The position numbers were made by a program, and so were the translations under genes. From contig NZ_JBEWTB010000002.1 in the NCBI RefSeq assembly GCF_040549045.1, positions 2,015,501 to 2,079,500 on the forward strand: DNA of 64,000 nucleotides, written 5' to 3'. This DNA comes from Endozoicomonas sp. NE40. Its GTDB lineage: Bacteria; Pseudomonadota; Gammaproteobacteria; Pseudomonadales; Endozoicomonadaceae. Each line of letters opens with the position of its first letter. The first letter of the stretch is position 1. Of this stretch, positions 1 through 8,093 are shown piece after piece. The notes under the pieces are model-generated. The model saw only the letters and a program-made list of their open reading frames with translations. It was not told the origin of the DNA and did not search any database.

Positions 1-1717
1 TTGGACCTTCAGGGGTCTCGATCGGACAAACCCGACCATAGTGGGTCGCGTGTACGTCCCGAACCTCGAAACCAGCACGTTCACGGGTCAGACCACCCGG
101 ACCCAACGCAGATACACGACGCTTGTGAGTTACCTCAGACAGCGGGTTGTTCTGGTCCATAAACTGAGACAGCTGGGAGGAACCAAAGAATTCTTTGATG
201 GCAGCAGCCACAGGCTTGGCATTGATCAGATCCTGAGGCATCAGGCCTTCAGATTCTGCCAGGCTCAGACGCTCCTTAACGGCGCGTTCAACACGTACCA
301 GACCAACACGGAACTGGTTTTCAGCCATTTCACCAACGGAACGGACACGACGGTTACCGAGGTGGTCGATATCGTCACAGACGCCTTTACCGTTACGAAT
401 GTCTACCAGAGTTTTCAGGGTATCAACGATATCCTGATTATCCAGTACACCCGGACCCGTATCAGATTCACGACCCAGTCGACGGTTGAACTTCATACGA
501 CCAACGCCAGACAGATCATAACGTTCAGCAGAGAAGAACAGGTTACCGAACAGGGCTTCAGCAGCTTCTTGTGTAGGCGGCTCGCCCGGGCGCATCATAC
601 GGTAGATTTCTACCAGTGCTTCCAGACGGTTAGTCGTGGTGTCAGCACGCAGGGTGTCAGAGATATAGGAACCGCAGTCCAACTCATTGGTGTACAGGGT
701 TTCAATATTCTTAACGCCAGCAGCCAGCAGTTTTTCGTAAACTTCCGTAGTGATTTCGGTGTTGCAGTCAACAACGATCTCACCGGTAGCCTGGTGCACA
801 ACGGTCTTAGCCAGGACTTTTCCGTAAACGTATTCTACCGGAGCTTCGATGCGCTGGATGTTTGCTTTCTGCAGCTGACGGATGTGACGAGCAGTCACAC
901 GACGACCCATCTCAACGATTACATTACCTTCGTTGTCTTTGATGTCAAAGCTTGCGGCTTCACCACGCAGACGATCGGCAACCAGATCGGTACTTACATT
1001 CTCTGAACCAATCTGGAAAGGTACTGTATCGAAGAAGTAATCCAGAATTTCTTCGTTGCCCATGCCCAGGGCACGCAGCAGAATAGTGGCAGGCAGCTTA
1101 CGACGACGGTCAATTCGTACGAACAGCTGGTCCTTTGGATCGAATTCGAAATCCAACCAGGAGCCACGGTAAGGAATAACACGAGCAGAGTACAGCAGCT
1201 TACCGGAAGAGTGAGTCTTACCACGGTCGTGGTCGAAGAACACACCCGGAGAACGGTGCAGCTGGGATACGATTACACGTTCAGTACCATTGATAACAAA
1301 GGTACCATTTTCAGTCATGAGCGGAATTTCGCCCATGTAGACTTCCTGTTCCTTGATGTCCTTGATCGCCTTGTTGGCGGAGTCTTTGTCATAGATAATC
1401 AGGCGCACTTTCACACGCAGAGGTACTGCGTAAGTGACACCACGAAGTTGACATTCCTTGACATCAAAAGCCGGAGTACCGAGCCTGTAGCTCACATATT
1501 CCAGCGCCGCATTGCCAGAGTAACTAACAATTGGAAATACGGACTTGAAGGCAGCGTGCAGACCAATGTCTTCACGCGCGGCCGGCTCTTTTCCGGTTTG
1601 CAGCAGCTTGTGATAAGAATCAAGCTGAATCGCCAGAAGATACGGCACATTCATGACATGCGGCAGTTTGCCGAAGTCTTTGCGGATGCGTTTTTTCTCT
1701 GTATACGAGTATGCCAT
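1..1717 (-). CDS. rpoB: RNA polymerase beta subunit, 5' part (runs off window)
   Basis: Beta subunit of RNA polymerase; it forms one side of the active-site cleft and binds rifampicin. Translating the minus strand from the ATG at 1717 gives MAYSYTEKKRIRKDFGKLP, the standard RpoB N-terminus, and continues for about 572 codons to the window edge. Near the edge the rifampicin cluster reads SQFMDQNNPLSEVTHKRR followed by SALGPGGL. The residues equivalent to E. coli Q513, D516, H526 and S531 are all wild type, so no resistance mutation is visible in that part. The gene is cut off at the left edge, so about the last 57% is missing. It follows rplL in the same direction after a 566-bp gap holding an attenuator-like hairpin. 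Identity is certain. Confidence 0.98.
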   Translation of the reverse strand, partial: MAYSYTEKKRIRKDFGKLPHVMNVPYLLAIQLDSYHKLLQTGKEPAAREDIGLHAAFKSVFPIVSYSGNAALEYVSYRLGTPAFDVKECQLRGVTYAVPLRVKVRLIIYDKDSANKAIKDIKEQEVYMGEIPLMTENGTFVINGTERVIVSQLHRSPGVFFDHDRGKTHSSGKLLYSARVIPYRGSWLDFEFDPKDQLFVRIDRRRKLPATILLRALGMGNEEILDYFFDTVPFQIGSENVSTDLVADRLRGEAASFDIKDNEGNVIVEMGRRVTARHIRQLQKANIQRIEAPVEYVYGKVLAKTVVHQATGEIVVDCNTEITTEVYEKLLAAGVKNIETLYTNELDCGSYISDTLRADTTTNRLEALVEIYRMMRPGEPPTQEAAEALFGNLFFSAERYDLSGVGRMKFNRRLGRESDTGPGVLDNQDIVDTLKTLVDIRNGKGVCDDIDHLGNRRVRSVGEMAENQFRVGLVRVERAVKERLSLAESEGLMPQDLINAKPVAAAIKEFFGSSQLSQFMDQNNPLSEVTHKRRVSALGPGGLTRERAGFEVRDVHATHYGRVCPIETPEGP

Positions 1718-2202
1718 CAGCGTTCCCCAGCTTGGTCACCTGGTCCTGGCTTCAGACCGTCTGGTCTGGCCATCTAGGTTTTGATGAGGGCGGGTGGCCC
1801 CCTTTTGACACCCAATGAATACGGTGATTAACAACCGTTAAACCGTTGCATGAGCTTTAGCGTCTGGCTAACTGAACCTTCCGCCACTCGTGCAACCAAT
1901 GCCAGTCGCCATGACTGACATCCCCCTGAAGTGATCCAAACCGTACACCTGTCCGCCCAGAACGACTCCGGAACCTACCAGTGTACATGGCTTCTATATC
2001 ATTTTCAGGGTTTATACCTACATTTCAGTCACTTTATTTTGCGATGAGATGTAGCTATTGCCATAAAAAAAAATTTCCCCACCTGCGCCTGCGCAATATT
2101 TATACAAAACCTGCACAAAAACGGTGACGAAATATTTTCATTTATGACTGCCTGAGCTCATCATTGCTTTAAGTAGCAAAACGATACAGCTCATACAACG
2201 GG
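1718..2202 (-). other. rplL-rpoB intergenic leader
   Basis: About 485 bases between the rplL attenuator hairpin and rpoB. I see no ORF with coding character on either strand. Much of it is AT-rich, with an A9 run near 2065. By analogy with other gammaproteobacteria it would be the transcribed rplL-rpoB spacer, possibly with processing sites, but I cannot assign a specific element. Confidence 0.5.
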
Positions 2203-2232
2203 AAAAAGGCCGGTGCCATTCAGGCACCAGCC
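2203..2232 (-). terminator. rplL-rpoB attenuator hairpin
   Basis: On the minus strand, about 50 bases after the rplL stop, the arms GGCTGGTGCC and GGCACCGGCC (one G-U pair) enclose a 5-base loop and are followed by TTTTT. This is a canonical Rho-independent structure. In E. coli a partial terminator at the same place lowers rpoBC expression relative to the ribosomal protein genes; the same role is inferred here. Confidence 0.8.
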
Positions 2233-2283
2233 CACCTGAGACTATTATGCAATAGACCCCGGATTATGCAACTTTACGTAGAA

Positions 2284-2658
2284 TTACTTAACTTCTACGG
2301 AAGCGCCAGCTTCTTCCAGTTGCTTCTTCAGCTCTTCAGCTTCGTCCTTGCTCACGCCTTCTTTCAGAGGAGCTGGAGCGCCGTCAACGATGCCCTTAGC
2401 TTCTTTCAGACCCAGGCCGGTAGCAGCACGTACAACCTTGATTACGTTGACTTTCTTGTCGCCAGCGCCAGTCAGGATTACGTCGAACTCAGTCTTTTCT
2501 TCAGCAGCAGCGCCAGCTTCAGCGGCAACTGGAGCAGCAGCAACAGCAGCAGCAGCGGAAACGCCGAACTTCTCTTCCATTGCTTCAACCAGCTCAACAA
2601 CGTCCATTACGGACATTTCAGCGATTGCATTCAGGATATCTTCTTTAGACAGTGCCAT
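2284..2658 (-). CDS. rplL: 50S ribosomal protein L7/L12
   Basis: Stalk protein of the large subunit; dimers bind L10 and recruit translational GTPases. The start is the ATG at 2658, with GGAG 8 bases upstream, giving 124 residues beginning MALSKEDILNAIAEMSV. An upstream in-frame extension to 2706 is not used. The N-terminal dimerisation helix, an Ala/Val-rich hinge (about residues 36-53) and the C-terminal domain with GLGLKEAK are all present, at the usual length. The gene lies 75 bases downstream of rplJ. Confidence 0.98.
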   Translation of the reverse strand: MALSKEDILNAIAEMSVMDVVELVEAMEEKFGVSAAAAVAAAPVAAEAGAAAEEKTEFDVILTGAGDKKVNVIKVVRAATGLGLKEAKGIVDGAPAPLKEGVSKDEAEELKKQLEEAGASVEVK

Positions 2659-2733
2659 GTCTATATCTCCAAAAAATTGGGTTGGGGTATAAACCCCGAA
2701 ATTCATTTAAAAAAGACAGAAAGCAGAACGCTA

Positions 2734-3264
2734 TTAAGCGGCTTTCTTCTTCTCGTCGGCAACAGCTGCCACTACACGTGTAATGCTTGCCGGGAACTCG
2801 TTCAGAGTCCGTGCCAGCTTGGTCACAGGTGCAATCATTACGCTCATCAGCATTGCGCGAGCCTGGTCCAGAGTAGGCATCTTAGCCAGAACATCAATCT
2901 GCTCTGCGCCCAGAACCTGTCCAGAGATGGACAGTGCCTTAACTTCCAGTTCCTTGTTCTCTTTAGCGAAGTCTTTCATCAGACGCGCAGCCGCGCCTGG
3001 ATCTTCCTGAGAGAAGGCCAGAACTGTTGGACCTACCAGGACGTCCTGCAGACACTCAAAATCAGTGCCTTCAACTGCACGGCGAGCCAGAGTGTTACGT
3101 ACAACCTTCAGGTATACGCCACCGTCACGGGCTTGCTTGCGCAGTTCGGTCATTTGACCAACAGTCAGACCACGGTAATCCGCAATAACAGCCGACAGAG
3201 CGCTTTGTGCAGCCTCGCTGACTTCGGCGACAATCGCCTTCTTGTCTTCGAGTCCTAACGCCAT
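2734..3264 (-). CDS. rplJ: 50S ribosomal protein L10
   Basis: Stalk base protein that anchors L7/L12 dimers on 23S rRNA. It has 176 residues starting MALGLEDKKAIVAEVSE, with GGAG 8 bases before the ATG. The family segments are visible: YRGLTVGQMTELRKQ and VVRNTLARRA. The C-terminal helix that binds L12 ends in EKKKAA. In E. coli the L10-L7/L12 complex represses its own mRNA by binding the leader upstream of rplJ; a matching leader is present here. Confidence 0.98.
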   Translation of the reverse strand: MALGLEDKKAIVAEVSEAAQSALSAVIADYRGLTVGQMTELRKQARDGGVYLKVVRNTLARRAVEGTDFECLQDVLVGPTVLAFSQEDPGAAARLMKDFAKENKELEVKALSISGQVLGAEQIDVLAKMPTLDQARAMLMSVMIAPVTKLARTLNEFPASITRVVAAVADEKKKAA

Positions 3265-3596
3265 GGGCTTTACTCCAAATATCCGAAGTTAACCCTGCTG
3301 CATAAAAGCTATATAAAAAAGCTATGCATCAGGGACTTACAATACGGTGATGGGTCACTGAATCAGGAAAATCGTTCCAGATCCGTGTTCACCGTCTACG
3401 CAGGAAATTAAGCGCCAACCTTTTTGTCCATCCCTTAGACGAACCCCACCCAATTGAGGGCAGGAACAGGTCTTTACACCTACGATCTTTGACGACCTCC
3501 GAAACCGGAGACCCCAAAGTCTTTTAAGTCACAGACAGTCAGTTCCTCTGACCACCTGCAACTCAGGCCAGTTGTCTGAGAGACAAAAGCCCTTAA
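3265..3596 (-). promoter_or_regulatory. L10 leader region upstream of rplJ
   Basis: A 332-base gap between rplA and rplJ, with no gene. On the minus strand the stretch around 3390-3404 reads CCTGCGTAGACGGTG, which I recognise as a conserved part of the L10 leader bound by the L10-L12 complex for autogenous control. The exact limits of the leader and of any internal promoter are not resolved by eye. Confidence 0.6.
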
Positions 3597-4292
3597 TCAG
3601 ATCTCGAGAGATGCAATGTCGATGGTCAGGCCCGGTCCCATAGTAGAGGACAGGGTAACCTTCTTCATGTAAACGCCCTTGCTGGTAGCAGGCTTCAGCT
3701 TCTTCAGCTCAGCCATCAGCGCTTCAGCGTTCTGCTTCAGGGAAGCAGCATCGAAATCGATCTTGCCGATACCAGCGTGAACGATACCGTTCTTGTCAGT
3801 ACGGAAACGAACCTGACCCGCTTTAGCGTTCTTAACCGCGTCAGCAACGTTAGGAGTTACAGTACCCACCTTAGGGTTAGGCATCAGGCCACGTGGACCC
3901 AGGATCTGACCCAGCTGACCCACAACACGCATTGCGTCCGGAGAAGCAATAACAACGTCGAAGTTCAGTTCGCCAGCTTTAACCTGAGCAGCCAGATCGT
4001 CCATACCAATGATGTCAGCACCAGCAGCTTTAGCAGCTTCAGCGTTAGCACCCTGTGTGAACACAGCAACGCGAACGTCTTTACCAGTACCGTTTGGCAG
4101 AACAGAAGAGCCACGTACAACCTGGTCGGATTTACGAGGATCCACACCCAGGTTCACAGCAACTTCTACAGATTCTTTGAATTTAACGCTGGAAACTTCT
4201 TTCAGAAGGTTTGCAGCTTCTTCGAAGGAGTAAGCCTTGGTAGCTTCAACCTTCTCAGCAATCATTTTTGCGCGCTTGGACATCTTCGCCAT
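3597..4292 (-). CDS. rplA: 50S ribosomal protein L1
   Basis: Forms the mobile L1 stalk at the ribosomal E site; in E. coli it also represses the rplK-rplA mRNA. It is 231 residues long, starting MAKMSKRAKMIAEKVE. The signature region near KVGTVTPNVADAVKNAK and the segment GPRGLMPNPK are intact. The ATG shares one base with the rplK stop (TAATG), indicating translational coupling. Confidence 0.98.
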   Translation of the reverse strand: MAKMSKRAKMIAEKVEATKAYSFEEAANLLKEVSSVKFKESVEVAVNLGVDPRKSDQVVRGSSVLPNGTGKDVRVAVFTQGANAEAAKAAGADIIGMDDLAAQVKAGELNFDVVIASPDAMRVVGQLGQILGPRGLMPNPKVGTVTPNVADAVKNAKAGQVRFRTDKNGIVHAGIGKIDFDAASLKQNAEALMAELKKLKPATSKGVYMKKVTLSSTMGPGLTIDIASLEI

Positions 4293-4726
4293 TATTCTAC
4301 ACCTTCCACATTCAGACCCATGGAACGAGCGGAACCAGCGATAGTGCGGATAGCCGCATCTTCGTCAGCAGCGGTCAGATCAGGTTCTTTGATCTTGGCA
4401 ACTTCCAGCAGCTGTTCGCGAGTAACAGTACCCACTTTTTCAGTGTTAGGACGGCCGGAACCTTTCTTCAGCTTCAGTACTTTTTTCAGCAGTACAGAGG
4501 CAGGCGGAGTTTTGGTTTCGAATGTGAAGCTGCGGTCACCGTATACTGTGATCACAACTGGCACAGGCATACCAGCGTCGAGTTCCTGAGTCTTAGCGTT
4601 AAACGCCTTACAGAACTCCATGATGTTCACGCCGTGCTGACCCAGTGCTGGACCTACGGGTGGGGAAGGATTAGCTTTACCTGCAGGCACCTGCAGTTTG
4701 ATGTAAGCTTCGACTTTCTTAGCCAT
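4292..4726 (-). CDS. rplK: 50S ribosomal protein L11
   Basis: Part of the GTPase-associated centre; needed for RelA activation and the site of thiostrepton action. The 144 residues begin MAKKVEAYIKLQVPAGKANP and contain PPVGPALGQHGVNIMEFCK, the conserved N-terminal and linker signature. The C-terminal rRNA-binding domain is complete. It is first in the rplKAJL unit, and a terminator separates it from nusG. Confidence 0.98.
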   Translation of the reverse strand: MAKKVEAYIKLQVPAGKANPSPPVGPALGQHGVNIMEFCKAFNAKTQELDAGMPVPVVITVYGDRSFTFETKTPPASVLLKKVLKLKKGSGRPNTEKVGTVTREQLLEVAKIKEPDLTAADEDAAIRTIAGSARSMGLNVEGVE

Positions 4727-4836
4727 TGCAACCTCTACATTGGGTCAACGCTTCCCTGACTCACCATTCAGTCAGTCAATTCAGCTACCCATTAACAGGA
4801 CATTATCCGGAACCTTCGCCCAAAATCATGCCCTTA

Positions 4837-4887
4837 GATAAAAACCCTGCAGCGTTTGGTAATTTACCAACCAGTGCAGGGTTTCAG
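4837..4887 (-). terminator. Terminator after nusG
   Basis: On the minus strand the arms AAACCCTGCA and TGCAGGGTTT enclose a second inner palindrome (TTGGTAAATTACCAA) and are followed by TTTAT. This should end the secE-nusG transcript and leave rplKAJL to its own promoter, as in E. coli. Confidence 0.8.
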
Positions 4888-4904
4888 TATAAAAAGTCTT
4901 TATC

Positions 4905-5438
4905 TCAGACTTTCTCGACCTGGGAGAATTCCAGTTCTACCGGTGTGGAGCGACCGAAAATCATTACTGCCACATGCAGGCGACTCTTTTCGTAATTCAC
5001 TTCCTCAACCACGCCATTGAAGTCCGCAAAAGGACCGTCAATAACACGAACCATCTCACCAGGTTCGAACAGCGTCTTCGGACGAGGCTTCTCGGCCCCT
5101 TCATGAACACGCTGGAGAATAGCGTCCGCCTCTTTCTCGGTGATCGGCGCTGGCTTGTCGGCTGTGCCGCCAATAAAGCCCATCACTCGCGGCGTATCCT
5201 TAATAAGATGCCAGCTATCGTCGTTCATTTCCATCTGAACTAACACGTAGCCAGGAAAGAACTTACGCTCACTCTTGCGCTTCTGACCGTTCCGAATCTC
5301 GACTACTTCCTCGGTTGGCACCAGAATCTCACCAAAGAGATCCTCCATACCGAATCGCTGCACTCGCTCTTTCAGCGAACGCATTACCTGCTTTTCGTAG
5401 CCGGAGTAGGCATGCACTACATACCAACGCTTCGCCAT
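4905..5438 (-). CDS. nusG: Transcription termination/antitermination factor NusG
   Basis: Binds RNA polymerase and couples it to Rho or to ribosomal protein S10. The chosen start is the ATG at 5438 (MAKRWYVVHAYSGYEKQV), 10 bases after the secE stop, giving 177 residues; an in-frame TTG at 5456 overlapping secE is less likely. The NGN domain (about 1-120) contains FPGYVLVQMEM and PRVMGFIGG. The KOW domain contains GEMVRVIDGPFADFNGVVEEV. Confidence 0.97.
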   Translation of the reverse strand: MAKRWYVVHAYSGYEKQVMRSLKERVQRFGMEDLFGEILVPTEEVVEIRNGQKRKSERKFFPGYVLVQMEMNDDSWHLIKDTPRVMGFIGGTADKPAPITEKEADAILQRVHEGAEKPRPKTLFEPGEMVRVIDGPFADFNGVVEEVNYEKSRLHVAVMIFGRSTPVELEFSQVEKV

Positions 5439-5448
5439 AGTTCTTTCC

Positions 5449-5820
5449 CTATCCAATCAAGCTGCTGATAGCCCAGCCTAGCAGAGAATCGAGCGCCCAT
5501 AAAATGAGACCCATAACAATAACCACGGCGACAACAATCAGCGTGGTTTGCACAGTCTCCTGGCGTGTAGGCCAGACAACCTTGCGAATCTCAACCTTGG
5601 CATCTTTAACGAGGTTCCAGAAGGCACCGCCTTTCACTGTCTGCAGACCAATATAGCCGGCAACAGCACCCAGAGCCAGCAAGGCTACAACGCGGTAAAG
5701 AACAGACTCAGCAGAGAAATAATAATTCCCGTAAGCGCCGACAGCGATCAGGGCAAATACCAGACCCCACTTAAGGCCATCAAGACGACCTTCAGCCGTC
5801 ACTTCTGGTTTTCCACTCAT
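5449..5820 (-). CDS. secE: Preprotein translocase subunit SecE
   Basis: Essential clamp subunit of the SecYEG channel in the inner membrane. The start is the ATG at 5820 (MSGKPEVTAEGRLDGLKWG), giving 123 residues; upstream in-frame codons run into the tRNA-Trp gene and are not coding. Two hydrophobic segments (about 15-35 and 40-60) precede the conserved amphipathic helix and hinge EIRKVVWPTRQET. A third transmembrane helix follows. This is the three-helix form typical of gammaproteobacteria. It pairs with nusG downstream. Confidence 0.96.
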   Translation of the reverse strand: MSGKPEVTAEGRLDGLKWGLVFALIAVGAYGNYYFSAESVLYRVVALLALGAVAGYIGLQTVKGGAFWNLVKDAKVEIRKVVWPTRQETVQTTLIVVAVVIVMGLILWALDSLLGWAISSLIG

Positions 5821-5898
5821 TAGTTTGATTTTCTCTCTAGAAAAGCCCCACTCAAAAACAGTAAACATGACAAAAGAGTGAAGGCTTGAATCAAGAAA

Positions 5899-5974
5899 TG
5901 GCAGGCCAGGAGGGACTCGAACCCCCAACAGCCGGTTTTGGAAACCGGTGCTCTACCAATTGAACTACTGGCCT
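5899..5974 (-). tRNA. tRNA-Trp (CCA)
   Basis: A 76-base cloverleaf on the minus strand. Acceptor AGGCCAG pairs with CTGGCCT, the anticodon arm reads CCGGT-TTCCAAA-ACCGG with anticodon CCA, the T-loop reads GTTCGAGTC, and the 3' CCA is encoded. It lies just upstream of secE, as in pseudomonads. Confidence 0.97.
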
Positions 5975-6022
5975 GTATCTACGAGCGCCTTACTTTGCTT
6001 CTCTAGATACAAGGACCGACCA

Positions 6023-6051
6023 ATTATAATTGACCATACCTTATCTGAAAA
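6023..6051 (-). promoter_or_regulatory. Likely promoter for tRNA-Trp-secE-nusG
   Basis: On the minus strand a perfect -10, TATAAT (6028-6023), is preceded after 17 bases by TTTTCA (6051-6046), a weak -35. It sits about 50 bases before the tRNA and just downstream of the terminator that follows tRNA-Thr, so a new transcript must start here. Confidence 0.6.
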
Positions 6052-6080
6052 GCGTTATTATTTTTGATCTGTGAGGCATA

Positions 6081-6117
6081 AAAATAAGGGGCAGATAAAA
6101 CACTCTATCTACCCCTA
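6081..6117 (-). terminator. Terminator after tRNA-Thr
   Basis: On the minus strand, AGGGGTAGATA pairs with TATCTGCCCCT (11 bp, one U-G pair) around an 8-base loop, followed by TATTTTTAT. It ends the Tyr-Gly-Thr tRNA transcript. Confidence 0.8.
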
Positions 6118-6123
6118 TGCTTC

Positions 6124-6199
<76 letters not shown>

Positions 6200-6232
6200 A
6201 ACTTCCTACCAATAAAAGGGTAAGATTAATTT

Positions 6233-6306
<74 letters not shown>

Positions 6307-6392
6307 AACATAAACCGCATAGCGAGACTCACATCTTGTGATACTCACACAGCCTTCAATCTTCCATAATTTCAAGATCAAAGACAAGAACT

Positions 6393-6476
6393 TGGTGGTG
6401 GGGGCTGGATTCGAACCAGCGAAGCTTTCGCGTCAGATTTACAGTCTGATCCCTTTGGCCGCTCGGGAACCCCACC
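6393..6476 (-). tRNA. tRNA-Tyr (GTA)
   Basis: An 84-base class II tRNA on the minus strand with a long variable arm, anticodon GTA in the loop CTGTAAA, acceptor GGTGGGG/CCCCACC and encoded CCA. It is first in the tRNA cluster. Confidence 0.97.
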
Positions 6477-6488
6477 GAACGCTGCGCT

Positions 6489-6516
6489 ATTGTATCTGGC
6501 GACATTTCAAAGTCAA
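6489..6516 (-). promoter_or_regulatory. Promoter of the tRNA-Tyr-Gly-Thr cluster
   Basis: On the minus strand, -35 TTGACT (6516-6511), a 16-base spacer and -10 TACAAT (6494-6489) lie just before tRNA-Tyr. The following bases, AGCGCAGCG, form a GC-rich discriminator of the kind found at stringently controlled stable-RNA promoters. Confidence 0.75.
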
Positions 6517-6621
6517 GCTGTTGTTTTCAATGTTTAACTCAGCGAGTTATTTAGAAAACTCAATCAACTGACCCAGTCGATCGAACTGCTTGCTTGGCTG
6601 TCCCCGAAGCGCAGGCGTATA

Positions 6622-7341
6622 TTAGTGAATTGATGGTTCGGATGCAATCCCTTTGCAGCTTTTTTCTAATACTTTCAGACCGTTGTATTCATCCGCAAAA
6701 TTTTCCCACATAGCGTCTGTTACTTTATCAGCCTGTTTGTCTGCCAGCTCCAGCCAATAGGTTTGAGGCTGTCTTGCCAGGCGCTTGATCCGGGTTTCAT
6801 AGCCTGCCTGCAATAAACGACTGCTGACTTTATTAGCCGAAGCTTCTTTACTGAAAAGCCCCAGAGATATTCCGTTTGCCAACTCTCCCTGTGTAATAAC
6901 AAAGCTATCAATACCCTGACCCTGAAGTTCCCGCAGAAGCCGGATAGCAGCCTCCCTGCCAGCAAGCGGTGGAATGTGTACCCAGTGGTCATAGCTGTTT
7001 GCTTCATTATCGGATCGCTCTTTGCTGGTCACTCCCAGTGAAAAGAGGCGCTGCTGCATTTCGTCAGCCTTAGCCGATGAACCGAAGGGACCCACAACAA
7101 GACATTGATCATTCTGGACAGCCTCTGGCTCAGAATGCCCGTTTCGCTCTACAGGTTCAGGCAGAAGATCAGATTTAGGAAGATTCTTGCCACTTTCCGA
7201 CCAGAGAACCAGGCGTTTTCCCTGCGGTTTCTCAGGCTCTGACACCACGGGCTTTACATAACGGCTCTGTGACTGCTGGTAGGTTCCCCAGGCAAAATAG
7301 CCTGTATTCATTATTAGCAGTAACAATATTATCCAGCGCAT
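6622..7341 (-). CDS. SPOR-domain inner-membrane protein
   Basis: A 239-residue protein with one N-terminal hydrophobic segment (about 3-18, LLLLIMNTGYFAWG), a polar linker and a C-terminal half resembling an SPOR fold (about 75-160). The segment CLVVGPFGSSAKADEMQQRL is the typical SPOR beginning. SPOR domains bind septal peptidoglycan lacking stem peptides. The gene overlaps coaX by 13 bases and lies in the same place (birA-coaX-SPOR-tRNA) as in pseudomonads, supporting co-transcription. A specific septal role is inferred, not shown. Confidence 0.75.
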   Translation of the reverse strand: MRWIILLLLIMNTGYFAWGTYQQSQSRYVKPVVSEPEKPQGKRLVLWSESGKNLPKSDLLPEPVERNGHSEPEAVQNDQCLVVGPFGSSAKADEMQQRLFSLGVTSKERSDNEANSYDHWVHIPPLAGREAAIRLLRELQGQGIDSFVITQGELANGISLGLFSKEASANKVSSRLLQAGYETRIKRLARQPQTYWLELADKQADKVTDAMWENFADEYNGLKVLEKSCKGIASEPSIH

Positions 7342-8093
7342 CCTTTTCTATCTTCCCTGACTGCTATTTCCAGACCATCCATTATCAGGTCAGGCATTAA
7401 ACTCACCCTTCCTTCTTTATAGACATCGATTAACTCTTCAAGCTGACCGCCATCTCCTCCGGAGAGAATGACACGGGAGCCCGGATACTGAGCGACCACC
7501 CGATCAACCAGCGCCAGTGACATAGCCAGCGCACCATGATGAATACAATCGGCAGTATTTCTGCCCAGGGCAAGATCACTGTTATCGGTTGATTCAACAT
7601 ACCTGATCTTTGCCGTATTAGACGCCAGTGTTTTTTTCATAAGGCTGATACCCGGAACAATATACCCGCCCAGATGAAGCCCGGTTTTGTCCAGCACATC
7701 AATAGTGATGGCTGTACCGCAATCGACAACGATTTTAATGTCCTGAGTGTTGGTCGCGTGAGCTGCCAGCATGGCCAGCCAGCGATCCACCCCCAGTTTT
7801 TCCGGTTCGTCGTAAGACAACGTTACACCAGCCGATACTTTTTTTGCCGCTGCTTTATATAAAGGTACAGTCTGTGTCGCAAGAACATGCTTTTTAATCT
7901 GCTCAAAGCGTTCATCAGCAGACACAATAGAGATGCTTACCTGATCCAGCTTGCCAACCGTATCGAGAAAACAGGGAAGCACTGTATCCCAGTCCTCTGT
8001 GTTACAGAAAAAGCCAGAACCGGCTGGTTGGCTATTTTCCCGCAGCAACCATTTTAAGCGGGTATTACCCGCATCGAACTGAAGGGTTCTCAT
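7329..8093 (-). CDS. coaX: Type III pantothenate kinase
   Basis: Phosphorylates pantothenate in the first step of coenzyme A synthesis, using the ASKHA fold. The 254 residues begin MRTLQFDAGNTRLKWLL, where DAGNTRLKW is the phosphate-1 motif. VDCGTAITIDVLD and GGYIVPGISLMKK are the other CoaX signatures; LGVDRWLAMLAA lies between them. The ATG overlaps the birA stop by 4 bases (ATGA), consistent with coupled translation. Confidence 0.95.
   Translation of the reverse strand: MRTLQFDAGNTRLKWLLRENSQPAGSGFFCNTEDWDTVLPCFLDTVGKLDQVSISIVSADERFEQIKKHVLATQTVPLYKAAAKKVSAGVTLSYDEPEKLGVDRWLAMLAAHATNTQDIKIVVDCGTAITIDVLDKTGLHLGGYIVPGISLMKKTLASNTAKIRYVESTDNSDLALGRNTADCIHHGALAMSLALVDRVVAQYPGSRVILSGGDGGQLEELIDVYKEGRVSLMPDLIMDGLEIAVREDRKGCAG

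Noticed and set aside
41..1777. Long plus-strand frames (321 and 188 codons) at the left edge
   Set aside because: They are antisense to rpoB, whose minus-strand translation is unmistakable.
2659..2706. N-terminal extension of rplL
   Set aside because: The conserved start MALSKEDIL has a good ribosome-binding site; the extension has none and is not family-like.
6338..6571. 77-codon plus-strand frame
   Set aside because: It runs through the tRNA-Tyr gene on the opposite strand; the peptide VVGAGFEPAKLSRQ is the well-known artefact of translating that tRNA.
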